From positions 682,001 to 746,000 of the forward strand of contig WLXD01000002.1 of the NCBI GenBank assembly GCA_012103255.1: 64,000 bases of DNA. The letters are read 5' to 3'. Positions 9,961 through 19,016 of this stretch are shown piece by piece. Position 1 is the stretch's first letter; every line of letters begins with the position of its first letter. Source of the DNA: Acidobacteriota bacterium. Lineage in GTDB: Bacteria; Acidobacteriota; UBA890; WLXD01. Under the pieces are notes generated by a model that ran no database searches, was not told the origin of the DNA, and saw only the letters and a program-made list of their open reading frames with translations. Made by a program: the position numbers and the translations under genes.

Positions 9961-10046
9961 CGCGTCCTCGTCTGCGTGGGAAAGAAGCGAACCGGGGCCG
10001 ATGCCATTCTCGCACCGGCCCCACGTTCCTGCTCAAGAAATCGCGA

Positions 10047-11765
10047 CTAGCGGCCCGTACCCCAATAGGCGTCGAGATTGTCCCATTCGTCCAGCATACG
10101 GAGGAACTCACGCGGATCGAACGGCAACTTGTCGGCCGGGATACGCGGGAGACTCGCTTCGAGAACCTCGCGGCGCGGATTCTCCAGGTTGCGGAACGGG
10201 AAGTCTCGGTTCTGGCCCTTATCAGGGTACCGCTGCTTCCAGAGCAGGTGCCGGATCTTCATGATGCTGAACATCCCCTTGGCCGGGAACATCGGCAGCA
10301 TCTGGGGCTGCACCTCGCGCGGATCGTTGTAGAGGTCGTGGAACTCGGCGCCCGACAGCCCTGGTTTCGACCCTGCCCAGTGACGCTTGAACCGCCCCTT
10401 CACTGTCGCCGCGAGGATATTGCCGGTGTAGATGTACACATAGTCACGGCGGCTTTGGCCATCGCCCTCGAACAGAAGTGCGGACTGATCGATGCCGTCG
10501 ACGATGCGATCACGCGGAATCGCATCCGTAGCGCCGCCGAGCCGAGCGAACGTCGTGAACAGATCCGTCTCGTGCACGATGTCACCGACGATCTGGCCCG
10601 GCTCGATAACGCCCGGCCATCGTGCCAGGGCAGGCACGCGCACGGCGCCCTCGAAGTAGTCACCCTTTCCGCCGCGATAGACGTGCTCGACCATGCCGGG
10701 CGGACCGTCGTGGGTCATCGGCCCGTTGTCCGCCATGAGAATGACCAGGGTGTTGTCATCGATGCCGGTTTCGCGCAGCACGGCCATCAACTGTCCAACG
10801 TACTCGTCGACGCGGGCGAGGCCTTCCTGCAAGACCCCGTACGACAAGGTCTTCGGAGTGTCGTCGGGGGCGATGTTGAGGAAAGAGTTGATCTGCGGCC
10901 ACCAGGCCACGTAGAACGGCTTGTCTGCCTCGGCGCTGTCGCGGACGAACTTCACCGTCCGGTCGAAGAACTCCTGCTCCAGCCGGTAGTAGTCCTCTTC
11001 GTTGGGCGGAGTGCCGAACTCTCTCGGCTGCTCGCCCGTTTTCCCTTCGAGCGCCCATACATATCCTCGGGGTCTCCAGCCTCCGTCGATGTCGTAGGGA
11101 TCATCGGGGAACATCTCGGGATACATCACCGTCGCCGAGAGCGGGCCGCGCTGGGCGCGAGGCACATAGAGACTCGGCACCTGGTTGTAGGGCGTCCAGA
11201 GGGCGTCATCGAAACCCTGCCGATTCAGATAGCTCGACTCGACATCGCCAAGGTGTGACTTGCCGTAGAAGGCGGTCGCGTAGCCCGCCGAACCCAGCAC
11301 CTCGGCCATGGTCACTTCGTCGGCCGCCAGCCCCCCGTACTCGTACGGGAACCCGACGTTGTACATACCGTTCCTGACGGCGTGGCGACCGGTCATCACG
11401 GCGGCCCGGCTCGGCGTGCAGGACGGCTCGGTGTACATCCGCGTGAAATAGATCCCTTCCGACGCGAACTGATTCATGTTGGGGGTCGAGAAGCCGCGGT
11501 TCTTCTGCAGGTGCTCGAGCCCGATCTCGCCAACCGGCGTGTCATCCCACATCACGTGGATGATGTTGGGCGGCGCGCCGTGCTTGGCCCGTAGCGCGTC
11601 GATTTTCGCCTGGATCTCGGCATCCTGATCGGCCCACCGATCCCCGTGTTGCGCTTCGAGTACGTAGTACTCGGCGTCATGAATGATCTCGGCCGGTCCG
11701 TCCTGGGCACGAACAACGCTCGCGAACCCGAGAACCAGCAGCAGTACAACCGCCAGTCGGCGCAT
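10047..11765 (-). CDS. Secreted arylsulfatase (formylglycine-dependent S1 family)
   Basis: 572-residue sulfatase that hydrolyses sulfate esters in the periplasm or outside the cell. I place the start at ATG 11765, which has GGAGG six bases upstream and opens directly on a signal peptide (MRRLAVVLLLVLGFASVVRA). A longer reading to 11864 adds only low-quality sequence. Metal-binding DD is at 74-75. The maturation motif CTPSR begins at Cys116 and would be converted to formylglycine by an FGE-type enzyme. Further down are GKSHLGD and the metal-site sequence ADNGPMTHDG. Cytosolic substrates are unlikely. Specificity (polysaccharide versus small aryl sulfates) cannot be read from the sequence. It is divergent from the ECF sigma gene across about 140 bp. 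Confidence 0.93.
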   Translation of the reverse strand: MRRLAVVLLLVLGFASVVRAQDGPAEIIHDAEYYVLEAQHGDRWADQDAEIQAKIDALRAKHGAPPNIIHVMWDDTPVGEIGLEHLQKNRGFSTPNMNQFASEGIYFTRMYTEPSCTPSRAAVMTGRHAVRNGMYNVGFPYEYGGLAADEVTMAEVLGSAGYATAFYGKSHLGDVESSYLNRQGFDDALWTPYNQVPSLYVPRAQRGPLSATVMYPEMFPDDPYDIDGGWRPRGYVWALEGKTGEQPREFGTPPNEEDYYRLEQEFFDRTVKFVRDSAEADKPFYVAWWPQINSFLNIAPDDTPKTLSYGVLQEGLARVDEYVGQLMAVLRETGIDDNTLVILMADNGPMTHDGPPGMVEHVYRGGKGDYFEGAVRVPALARWPGVIEPGQIVGDIVHETDLFTTFARLGGATDAIPRDRIVDGIDQSALLFEGDGQSRRDYVYIYTGNILAATVKGRFKRHWAGSKPGLSGAEFHDLYNDPREVQPQMLPMFPAKGMFSIMKIRHLLWKQRYPDKGQNRDFPFRNLENPRREVLEASLPRIPADKLPFDPREFLRMLDEWDNLDAYWGTGR

Positions 11766-11904
11766 CTCAACCTCCGGAAATTTTCGCCGCCGGTCACCGC
11801 CACGAAGAACGTGAGAAAGCGGCGCCCAACGGCTCGTATACTTGATCCCGTCGTGCAGAACCACGCGATGGAGACGGCGGGACCGCCAAGAAAAGATTGA
11901 GTGG

Positions 11905-12465
11905 ATGAAGAGCGTCGATGTTCCAGGACTACTAACTCAGATCAGGGCGGGACACCGTGCCGCGTTCGAGTCGCTCACCGAATCGGTCTACGGCGAGTTG
12001 CGCATGCTTGCTGCCGCCCATCTGCGGAGACGACCGCAGGCCGTGCTTCAACCCACCGAACTGGTCAACGAAGCGTTCCTGAAGCTGGTTCGGGTCGAGA
12101 AACCCACGTGGGAAGACCGGTCGCACTTCTTCGCTGTAGCTGCCACCGCGATGCGACAGATTCTTGTCGACGAGGCGCGACGACGACTCAGCGCAAAACG
12201 CGGCGGCGGCGCCCAGGATCTCGATCTGGTCGAAACAGAGCGACTCTGTATGGATCGCGACGAAGACGTTCTCGCCCTGAACGAGGCGCTTGAAGCCTTG
12301 GAGGCGACGCAGCCCACACGAGCCGAACTCGTCGAATTGCGATTCTTCGGCGGCATGAGCATGCCCGAGGTCGCGCAGCATTGCGGGAAACCTCTGAGGT
12401 CGCTCGAGCGTGAGTGGACGGTGACACGCGCCTGGCTTCGGCGACACCTGTCGTCCGCGACGTGA
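11905..12465 (+). CDS. ECF-type RNA polymerase sigma factor (TIGR02999-like)
   Basis: 186 residues from ATG 11905. Region 2 reads AAFESLTESVYGELRMLAAAHLRR, followed by the family-typical LQPTELVNEAFLKL and RSHFFAVAATAMRQILVDEAR. Region 4 is a helix-turn-helix (MSMPEVAQHCGKPLRSLERE). This subfamily is common in Acidobacteriota and Planctomycetota, where it usually sits beside a Ser/Thr kinase rather than a classical anti-sigma factor. Here its stop overlaps the start of the kinase gene in GTGA, which supports one operon and a shared pathway. In-frame starts further upstream have no supporting Shine-Dalgarno. Confidence 0.93.
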   Translation: MKSVDVPGLLTQIRAGHRAAFESLTESVYGELRMLAAAHLRRRPQAVLQPTELVNEAFLKLVRVEKPTWEDRSHFFAVAATAMRQILVDEARRRLSAKRGGGAQDLDLVETERLCMDRDEDVLALNEALEALEATQPTRAELVELRFFGGMSMPEVAQHCGKPLRSLEREWTVTRAWLRRHLSSAT

Positions 12466-14747
12466 ACGCGGACCGGGCAGGAGACGTCTTTCTCGAGCTC
12501 CTGGAGATGTCCAACGAGGCGCGGGAACGGCGGCTCCACGCGCTACGGACGCAGGAGCCTGAAATCGTCGAAGAAGTCCGCTCGCTCCTGTCCCACCATG
12601 CCGACACGACCATCGTCGGGGCGCTAGAACCAGAGACCTCATCTCGCGGGCGACGCGACTTCGGCGGGCTGGCGTCGAGCCTGCAGCCGAGGAAGACGCG
12701 TCGCGCGTCGCTCTGGCTCAGCGCCGCTCTCGCCACTGCCATGGCGTTGCTTGCCTTCACGGCATACCAGTACGCCAGATCATCCCTGGAGCGTGACCTT
12801 GCGGCGCAACTCCAAACCGCGACGCGCGCCAACGCCGCGGCAATTCGCGTATGGGGAACTTCGTGGCTCGACGAGGCGCGCGTGTGGGCCGGCGATCCTC
12901 GGATACGCGTACTCGCCCAGCAACTCGTTGCCGCATCGGCGGGGAAAGCCCCGCGCGCCGAGGACGTCCGACTGTCGGATGCGAACCGGGAGCTCGACAG
13001 TGTCCTCGGCCCGCTGTTGGCACGGCCCGAAGTACTCGGAATTCACCTTCTTGGTCGCGAAGGTGCGCTCATCTCCTATGGGTACGACGCAGCCACTCAA
13101 CGAATGCGAGGCGCCTTCAGGGTCACTGGGCGTGGAGGAGAGGTCTTCGGCCGCTCCTTCTTGGGCGAAGCCGTCTTCATACCCCCGTTCACCGGACTCG
13201 ACGCCATGGTCACTGAGGTTGGTGGCGCGGGGCCGACAACGGCGGCAACTCCGCGACCACCAGGGATACCCCGAGCAGTCGTGGGCGCGCCCATGACCTC
13301 TAGCAGCGGTGAAGTATTCGCCACGCTGACGATCCGACTGTCATCTGATCCCGCCCTGGAGGAGAGTTTGCGGGCCGCCCAGGTGACTGGCGGAGCGAGC
13401 TATGCGTTCGACGAGCGGGGCTTCGTGGTATCTCCCACGCCCTACGACGAAACTCTGCGCGAGTTAGGCCTCTTACCGACCGGAAGCTCCGCGAGTGGGC
13501 TGGTCCGCCTCGTGCAACCGCCCACAACGATCGAAGCCAGACCCGGCCCCCAGCGAGAGGGGCTCCCCCCGACAAGACTTGCGGTTGCCGGACCGAATGG
13601 CCCCGACGGGGTCAGCCTCACCGGCTACACGGATTTCAGAGGTGTCCGGGTAATCGGAGCTTGGACCTGGATCGCCGAACTCGGCATAGGCGTGGGCACC
13701 GAGGTACCCTCCGCGATCGCCTTCGCACCACTCCGCAGGTTCCAGTGGGCGTTTGGCGGCCTTGTCGCCTTGGCAAGCCTTCTCGCCGCGGTCGGTCTAG
13801 GGACTGCCGCACGCGCCGGCAGCCTGGAGGCAAGACTGCGATCCGTGCGGCGACTCGGGCAGTACTCGCTGGGAGACAAGATCGGCGAAGGCGCCACCGC
13901 CGAGGTCTTTGCTGCCACTCACCCGTTGATGAAGCGGGCGATCGCGATCAAGGTTCTCAAGTCAGCGGGCCAGGATGCGGCGAGCCGCGCGCGGTTCAAC
14001 AGGGAAATGCAACTGGTAGGCCGGCTGAGTCATCCGGGTACGGTCGAGATCCTGGATTCCGGGCAGGCGTGTACCGGGGATCTGTTCTATGTGATGGAAC
14101 TCGTCCCCGGACACTCCCTCAGCCGGATTGTCGAGACCTTCGGCGCCATGCCTTCCGCTCGAGTGATTCACGTTCTGGCTCAGGCGCTGGGCTCTCTGGC
14201 GGAGGCTCACACGATGGGAATCATCCATCGCGACATCAAGCCTTCGAACATCATGCTGTGCGAACGCAGCGACGCCGCCGATGTGACCAAGGTTCTCGAC
14301 TTCGGGCTCGCCCGAATTCGCGGAGAAGCCGGCCTCACGGACTCGCAGCTACTAGCCGGAACACCGGCATACATCGATCCGGAACGCATCGCGCGCCCGG
14401 ACCTTCTCGACGGGCGATCCGACGTCTACTCGCTGGCTGCTGTCGGCTACTACCTTCTTACCGGTGCCAACCTGGTCGATGCTGCGTCGTCCGAAGAGAT
14501 GCTCCTGCGCAGCCTCAGCATGGTCCCGACCCCGCCGAGCCAGCAGGACGTCAACGTGCCCGCCGAATTTGAGGCGCTGCTGCTCAGCGCAATGTCTCGA
14601 CAGCTCACACAACGACCCACCAGTCGCGAGTTTGCGGACGCGCTCGCTCCGATAGCCGCGAAGTACGTATGGACGCAGTCGGACGCCCGCACCTGGTGGG
14701 CTGAGAACGCGCCGACGATACCGGGCACGGGCGTAGCCTCGGCCTAG
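12462..14747 (+). CDS. Receptor-type Ser/Thr protein kinase with extracytoplasmic sensor
   Basis: 761 residues from GTG 12462, coupled to the sigma factor by a GTGA overlap. The N-terminal cytosolic segment (FLELLEMSNEARERRLHALR, then EVRSLLSHH) is typical of kinases paired with this sigma family. A transmembrane helix near 85-105 leads into a roughly 330-residue extracytoplasmic, Cache-like region. A second transmembrane helix near 430-450 precedes the kinase domain (about 465-740): Gly-rich GEGATAEV, Lys in AIKVLK, catalytic HRDIKPSN near 589, DFG near 613, GTPAYIDPE. All key residues are present. The C-terminal tail holds DARTWW, also found in the kinase at 61392-63551. Likely role: a surface signal is relayed by phosphorylation to transcription through the ECF factor (inference). 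Confidence 0.93.
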   Translation: MNADRAGDVFLELLEMSNEARERRLHALRTQEPEIVEEVRSLLSHHADTTIVGALEPETSSRGRRDFGGLASSLQPRKTRRASLWLSAALATAMALLAFTAYQYARSSLERDLAAQLQTATRANAAAIRVWGTSWLDEARVWAGDPRIRVLAQQLVAASAGKAPRAEDVRLSDANRELDSVLGPLLARPEVLGIHLLGREGALISYGYDAATQRMRGAFRVTGRGGEVFGRSFLGEAVFIPPFTGLDAMVTEVGGAGPTTAATPRPPGIPRAVVGAPMTSSSGEVFATLTIRLSSDPALEESLRAAQVTGGASYAFDERGFVVSPTPYDETLRELGLLPTGSSASGLVRLVQPPTTIEARPGPQREGLPPTRLAVAGPNGPDGVSLTGYTDFRGVRVIGAWTWIAELGIGVGTEVPSAIAFAPLRRFQWAFGGLVALASLLAAVGLGTAARAGSLEARLRSVRRLGQYSLGDKIGEGATAEVFAATHPLMKRAIAIKVLKSAGQDAASRARFNREMQLVGRLSHPGTVEILDSGQACTGDLFYVMELVPGHSLSRIVETFGAMPSARVIHVLAQALGSLAEAHTMGIIHRDIKPSNIMLCERSDAADVTKVLDFGLARIRGEAGLTDSQLLAGTPAYIDPERIARPDLLDGRSDVYSLAAVGYYLLTGANLVDAASSEEMLLRSLSMVPTPPSQQDVNVPAEFEALLLSAMSRQLTQRPTSREFADALAPIAAKYVWTQSDARTWWAENAPTIPGTGVASA

Positions 14748-14773
14748 CCCCGTCATCGGGCCCGGCTAGCGAC

Positions 14774-14813
14774 TTGCGCAAATTATCCAATTCGGATATA
14801 TCTGATTTGGATA
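14774..14813 (+). promoter_or_regulatory. Promoter and dyad operator of the padR-ADOP operon
   Basis: An AT-rich island in otherwise GC-rich DNA. An imperfect inverted repeat spans 14784-14813: left arm ATCCAATTCGGATAT and right arm ATATCTGATTTGGAT, 13 of 15 positions complementary. A sigma70-like promoter overlaps it: TTGCGC at 14774-14779, 17-base spacer, TATATC at 14797-14802. PadR proteins bind dyads of this size and commonly repress their own operon, so this is the expected autoregulatory site. Confidence 0.55.
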
Positions 14814-14842
14814 TTTAATCTCGCCAATCCGGGAACCCTGCG

Positions 14843-15190
14843 ATGACCTACGGTGCGCCGCCCACACGTACACCTCTCAAACCCGCCGTGTTTCACATTC
14901 TCCTGGCGCTGAGCCAGGGGCAATTGCACGGTCTGGCGATCGCGGACTCTGTCGAGGCTGAAACCGAGGGCGACATCCGACTGGGCCCCGGCACGTTGTA
15001 CCGATCGCTCAAGGAAATGTCGGAGGCCGGGCTCGTGGCGCAAGTGACAGGCGAAGCGGCTGATCCGCGTCGGAAGGTCTACGAGCTCACCGAGAACGGA
15101 CGGACTCTCGTCCAGGTTGAGGCCGAACGGCTTGCTCGTGTCCTCGAAGTCGCGCGCTCGCGACACGTCCTGGGTGGAGGCGGCCAGTGA
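14843..15190 (+). CDS. PadR-family transcriptional regulator (acidobacterial type)
   Basis: 115 residues. The winged-helix domain begins KPAVFHILLALSQGQLHGLA and continues through GPGTLYRSLKEMSEAGLV and the wing DPRRKVYELTENG. A short C-terminal helix would serve dimerisation. The ATG at 14843 follows the dyad operator by about 30 bases. Its TGA overlaps the start of the ADOP permease in GTGA. This PadR/ADOP pairing is a known hallmark of Acidobacteriota genomes (TIGR03433/TIGR03434), and the regulator probably represses the operon until an unknown ligand binds. Confidence 0.93.
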   Translation: MTYGAPPTRTPLKPAVFHILLALSQGQLHGLAIADSVEAETEGDIRLGPGTLYRSLKEMSEAGLVAQVTGEAADPRRKVYELTENGRTLVQVEAERLARVLEVARSRHVLGGGGQ

Positions 15191-17898
15191 CTGCCCTCTA
15201 CCGCTGGGCTCTCGTTGCCTACCCGCGCGCGTTTCGTCGCGAGTTCGGCGAGGCGATGCTCGACCTATACGCCGCGCAGGCTGACCGCGCGCGCCGCCTC
15301 GGCGCAGTGGCCCAGGTTCGCTTCCTGCGCTTCACGCTCGTGGACCTCGTCCGCAATGCAGTCGCTGAACGCACCCGCCGCTGGCGACGACATCCACTTA
15401 CCGACCGTCCGCAACTTCCCCCCGAGTCACCTCGTGACCCCCGAGAGTCCATGAACAACCTCCTGCGAGAAGTCCGTCACGCTGCCCGCCGCCTCATGAA
15501 GGCACCGGCCTTCACCGTCACGGCAGTTCTCATCGTGGCTCTCGGAATCGGCGCAAACACAGCGATCTTCAGTTTCGTGGACGGCGTCGTGCTTCGTCCG
15601 CAGCCGTACGCGGACGCCGACCGGATCGTCAACGTCTACCAGGATTCGGACGACGGGGAGCCAAACAGCAACTCGTTTCCTGCCTTCCGCGACATCAAGG
15701 CCACAACCTCGGTCTTCAGCGATGCGGTCGGAGTCATGCCTTTCGGCGTGACCCTCCTCGAGGAAGACGGCGCTCGCCCGCTCGCTACTGAATGGGTCAC
15801 GTCGAACTACTTCCAGATGCTCGGGCTGCGTCCGTTCGTGGGTCGCGACTTCACTCCGGCGGACCAGGTCGACGGCGGTGAGCCGGTTGCGATCGTTGCG
15901 TACGGCTCGTGGCAGACGCTGTTCGGCGCCGACCCCGACATCGTCGGCCGACGTATCAACATCGACGGCACCCAGGTCACCGTTGTCGGTGTCGCACCCA
16001 GGGACTACGGCGGCATTCTCCCGGGATTCCGGGCCGAGATCTGGATGGGCCTTGCGGGACTCCGCCCCATCTTCGGCGACTACGTAGCCAACACTCGTGA
16101 CAACCGCGGTGACCACTGGTTCCAGGTGAAGGCCCGGCTCCAACCTGATGTGACTCCCGAACAGTCACAGGCCGCAATGACGGCGCTCGCTGACCGACTC
16201 GCGACCGAGTTCCCGGAGTTCAACCAGGGACGTCGCATGACCGTTTTCGCTCCCGATCAGGTGCGCCTGCACCCGAGCTTCGATTCGCAACTGGTTCCGA
16301 TGTCCGTCGGGCTGATGGGGATCGTGGGGCTGGTGCTGCTCATCGCGTGCAGCAACCTGGCGAACCTCTTGTTGCTGCGCAGCGCCGCCCGCAGCAAGGA
16401 CATCAGCGTGCGCATGGCGCTGGGGGCCTCGCGCGGCCAGGTGTTCACGCACGTACTCAGCGAGAGCGTGCTCCTCTCCCTCACCGGCGGAGCAGTGGGT
16501 CTCCTGCTGGCACGCTGGGCTATCGGCGCCTTCACTGCCGCGGAGTTGCCACTCGGACTGCCTGCGGCGCCCGACCTTCGCGTCGACCCTCGGATGATGC
16601 TGTTCTCCGCGGGTCTGGCCCTGGCGACCGGCGTAATCTTCGGCCTGATTCCGGCCTGGCGCCTGTCGCGCTCCGATGTCGTTTCGTCTATCCGGGAGAA
16701 CGTCACGCCGATTGCCCTCGGCCGCGGCCGCTTCACGCTGCGCAATGCGCTCGTCGTCGGACAGGTCGCCTTGTCGTTCGTCCTGCTGGTCGTCGCCGGA
16801 CTGTTCGTCCGCAGCCTTGGCGCCGCGTCGAACGCCGATCTCGGCGTGGATACCTCCAGGATCGCCGCCATCGCCGCTGATCTCGGACACGCCGGCTATG
16901 ACACGGAATCGGCGGGCCCGGCCTGGGAACAGTTGCGCCAGCGCATCGAGGCGAGCCCCGCGGTCGAGTCGGCAGCGCTCACGCTCGCCCTCCCGGCGGG
17001 CGGTGGAGGCTCCTCCACACTGATCGTTGACGGCTACGTGGACCCAGACGGAACGGAAGCGGTAGAGGTCGACCGGAGCGTGGTAGGCCCGGGCTACTTC
17101 CGCACGCTCGGAATACCGCTGCTGCACGGACGCGCCTTCACCACCGACGACGAGATCGGTCGCACCGCCGTGATCTCGGAATCCATGGCGCGGGCATACT
17201 TCGGCGATGTCGACGCAGTGGGTGGTCGGTTCCGCGGCCAGGGGTCGGACGAGAACGCATGGACCGACGTCGGCGGCGTGGTCGGAGACGTGCGCACCAG
17301 CAGCGCCACCGAGCCGGCCGGGCCCGTGTTCTACTACACGACCGGTACCGGTTTCGGCACGCAGGCCTACATCGTCGCGAGGACCACGGCGGACCCCGAG
17401 GGTGTACTGCTCTCCATGCGCGACGAGCTGCGCGCCATAGAGGCAAGCGTGCCGATTCTGCGGCTCACCACGATGGAAGGGTTTGTCGCCGAATCGCTGC
17501 AAATGGAGCGGTTCACAGCGCGCCTGCTCTCAGGGTTCGGAATTCTCGGCCTCACGCTTGCGGCGCTTGGCATGTATGCGGTCGTCGGGTTCGCCGTACA
17601 GCGACGGACCGCTGAGCTGGGAATCCGGATGGCACTCGGCGCGGCCCGCGGGCAGGTGATCCGTATGGTCATCCGCGAGGTCATGACCCTCATCGTGATC
17701 GCCCTCGGGCTCGGCCTTCTGGGCGCGATGCTGATCACGCCGGGGATCAGTTCGGTACTCTTCGGCGTGTCGCCGACCGATCCTGTCACTCTGATGGCCA
17801 CCTCGCTCCTTCTGGCCGCAACGGCAGCGCTCGCGACGTGGTTGCCGGCGCGGCGCGCGGCCGGGGTCAGCCCGGTGCAGGCGTTGAGGGCAAAGTAG
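15187..17898 (+). CDS. ADOP-family duplicated ABC-type permease (MacB/FtsX-like)
   Basis: 903 residues. A cytosolic N-terminal segment specific to ADOP proteins (YPRAFRREFGEAMLDLY) precedes two MacB-like halves. Each half has a transmembrane helix, a periplasmic MacB_PCD domain and an FtsX-type three-helix bundle. The first half starts near KAPAFTVTAVLIVALGIGANT. Both halves contain the ALGA(S/A)RGQV loop (IRMALGAARGQVIRMVI in the second). No ATP-binding cassette gene is adjacent, which fits the 'orphan permease' name of the family. Start GTG 15187 overlaps the padR stop. It may belong to export or lipoprotein-extruding machinery; substrate unknown. Confidence 0.93.
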   Translation: MTALYRWALVAYPRAFRREFGEAMLDLYAAQADRARRLGAVAQVRFLRFTLVDLVRNAVAERTRRWRRHPLTDRPQLPPESPRDPRESMNNLLREVRHAARRLMKAPAFTVTAVLIVALGIGANTAIFSFVDGVVLRPQPYADADRIVNVYQDSDDGEPNSNSFPAFRDIKATTSVFSDAVGVMPFGVTLLEEDGARPLATEWVTSNYFQMLGLRPFVGRDFTPADQVDGGEPVAIVAYGSWQTLFGADPDIVGRRINIDGTQVTVVGVAPRDYGGILPGFRAEIWMGLAGLRPIFGDYVANTRDNRGDHWFQVKARLQPDVTPEQSQAAMTALADRLATEFPEFNQGRRMTVFAPDQVRLHPSFDSQLVPMSVGLMGIVGLVLLIACSNLANLLLLRSAARSKDISVRMALGASRGQVFTHVLSESVLLSLTGGAVGLLLARWAIGAFTAAELPLGLPAAPDLRVDPRMMLFSAGLALATGVIFGLIPAWRLSRSDVVSSIRENVTPIALGRGRFTLRNALVVGQVALSFVLLVVAGLFVRSLGAASNADLGVDTSRIAAIAADLGHAGYDTESAGPAWEQLRQRIEASPAVESAALTLALPAGGGGSSTLIVDGYVDPDGTEAVEVDRSVVGPGYFRTLGIPLLHGRAFTTDDEIGRTAVISESMARAYFGDVDAVGGRFRGQGSDENAWTDVGGVVGDVRTSSATEPAGPVFYYTTGTGFGTQAYIVARTTADPEGVLLSMRDELRAIEASVPILRLTTMEGFVAESLQMERFTARLLSGFGILGLTLAALGMYAVVGFAVQRRTAELGIRMALGAARGQVIRMVIREVMTLIVIALGLGLLGAMLITPGISSVLFGVSPTDPVTLMATSLLLAATAALATWLPARRAAGVSPVQALRAK

Positions 17899-17973
17899 TC
17901 GGACTATTTCTCAAAATGGGAATTAACTGATACGGTGGGCCGGTTCCCGTCTCATCCCCCGTCGCGACTTCCC

Positions 17974-18999
17974 ATGCTGAACAACCGCACGTTCCGCGGC
18001 GCGCTCACCGCGCCGACGCTCGCTCTTGCACTCTGTCTTCCCCTCGACGCGCCGGCGGCGCAGGAACTGCCACCTGAGTCTCGCCAGTTCGACTTCTGGG
18101 TGGGCGCGTGGGACGTGAATCTGCGCATCCGCCAGGATGACTTCACCTGGCTGGACTCAGTGCAATCCCGCGCCCAGATCTTCTCGATCCTCGGCGGCAA
18201 GGCGATCCTCGAACTCTGGGACTCGCAGCCAATCAAGGGCTACAGCCTGCGCTACTTCGACGTGGAGCGCGGCGAGTGGGTGCTGTGGCTCAACTGGCCG
18301 AACCCGAACGCCTCGGGCTCCAACTCGATTGCGGGCTCTTTCCGTCATGGACGCGGCGAGTTCGGCGCTACGCGCAGCGCCCCGGACGGGACCGAGACGA
18401 TCGTGCGCTACACGTTCGCGGACATTGGCCCGGAGAAATTCCGCTGGGAGGACGCGTTCTCCACGGACGGCGGCAACCACTGGACGAACAACTGGATCAT
18501 GGAGTTCTCACGCACGGCCGACGTCGTGGAACTCCCGGAGGCAGGCGGGCCGGCGCACACATACATCGACGGAAGTCGCTGCACACTGCCCCAGTTCCGC
18601 GCGCTCGATGCGCTTGCGGGACGGCGCGTGGGCCTGGTTGGTGATCAGGCGTCTACGATGACCGGCTACCAGGTGCTCGACGGCTGCGCCGTGATCGCGA
18701 TCACCGAGACGCCCGGCGGCGGCGGTAGCTCACAGGGATTTCTGCACCTGACCTACAACACCTACGCGTCGCGCTACGAGCTCACCAACCTGGACGGCCA
18801 GCCTGATTCGTCGGCGCAGATGTTCTATTCGCAGCAAAACTCCGAGGAGCTCGTGCTGTACCCGGGCTGGCAGCAGACTCCGGACCGCCGCGTCCGTTTC
18901 GATATGGTCGATGGTGGTGAGGTGCGGGTTGTCTGGGAGACGCCCGAGGACGATGGCTGGGTCGAGGCGTTCACCGCCGTCTTCCAGCCACCGTCCTGA
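17974..18999 (+). CDS. Secreted protein with DUF1579-like region, function unknown
   Basis: 341 residues from ATG 17974, which opens a signal peptide ending near APAAQEL; in-frame codons from 17935 would only lengthen the N-terminus. The mature N-terminus contains QFDFWVGAWDVNLR, like the opening motif of DUF1579 and related calycin-type proteins. The rest is beta-rich with many Trp and Gly residues (YFDVERGEWVLWLNWPNPN; FHLTYNTYASRYEL-like segments). Two similar lobes are possible (the FDFWVGAWDV lobe and a later one after ALAGRRVGLV). Function is unknown. It lies 75 bp after the ADOP gene and may be read from the same transcript. Confidence 0.72.
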   Translation: MLNNRTFRGALTAPTLALALCLPLDAPAAQELPPESRQFDFWVGAWDVNLRIRQDDFTWLDSVQSRAQIFSILGGKAILELWDSQPIKGYSLRYFDVERGEWVLWLNWPNPNASGSNSIAGSFRHGRGEFGATRSAPDGTETIVRYTFADIGPEKFRWEDAFSTDGGNHWTNNWIMEFSRTADVVELPEAGGPAHTYIDGSRCTLPQFRALDALAGRRVGLVGDQASTMTGYQVLDGCAVIAITETPGGGGSSQGFLHLTYNTYASRYELTNLDGQPDSSAQMFYSQQNSEELVLYPGWQQTPDRRVRFDMVDGGEVRVVWETPEDDGWVEAFTAVFQPPS

Positions 19000-19016
19000 G
19001 GTTTAGCTAGCCAGGC

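Noticed and set aside
16165-17502. 445-residue minus-strand open frame within the ADOP gene
   Set aside because: Antisense shadow of a well-supported permease; composition lacks hydrophobic segments or motifs.
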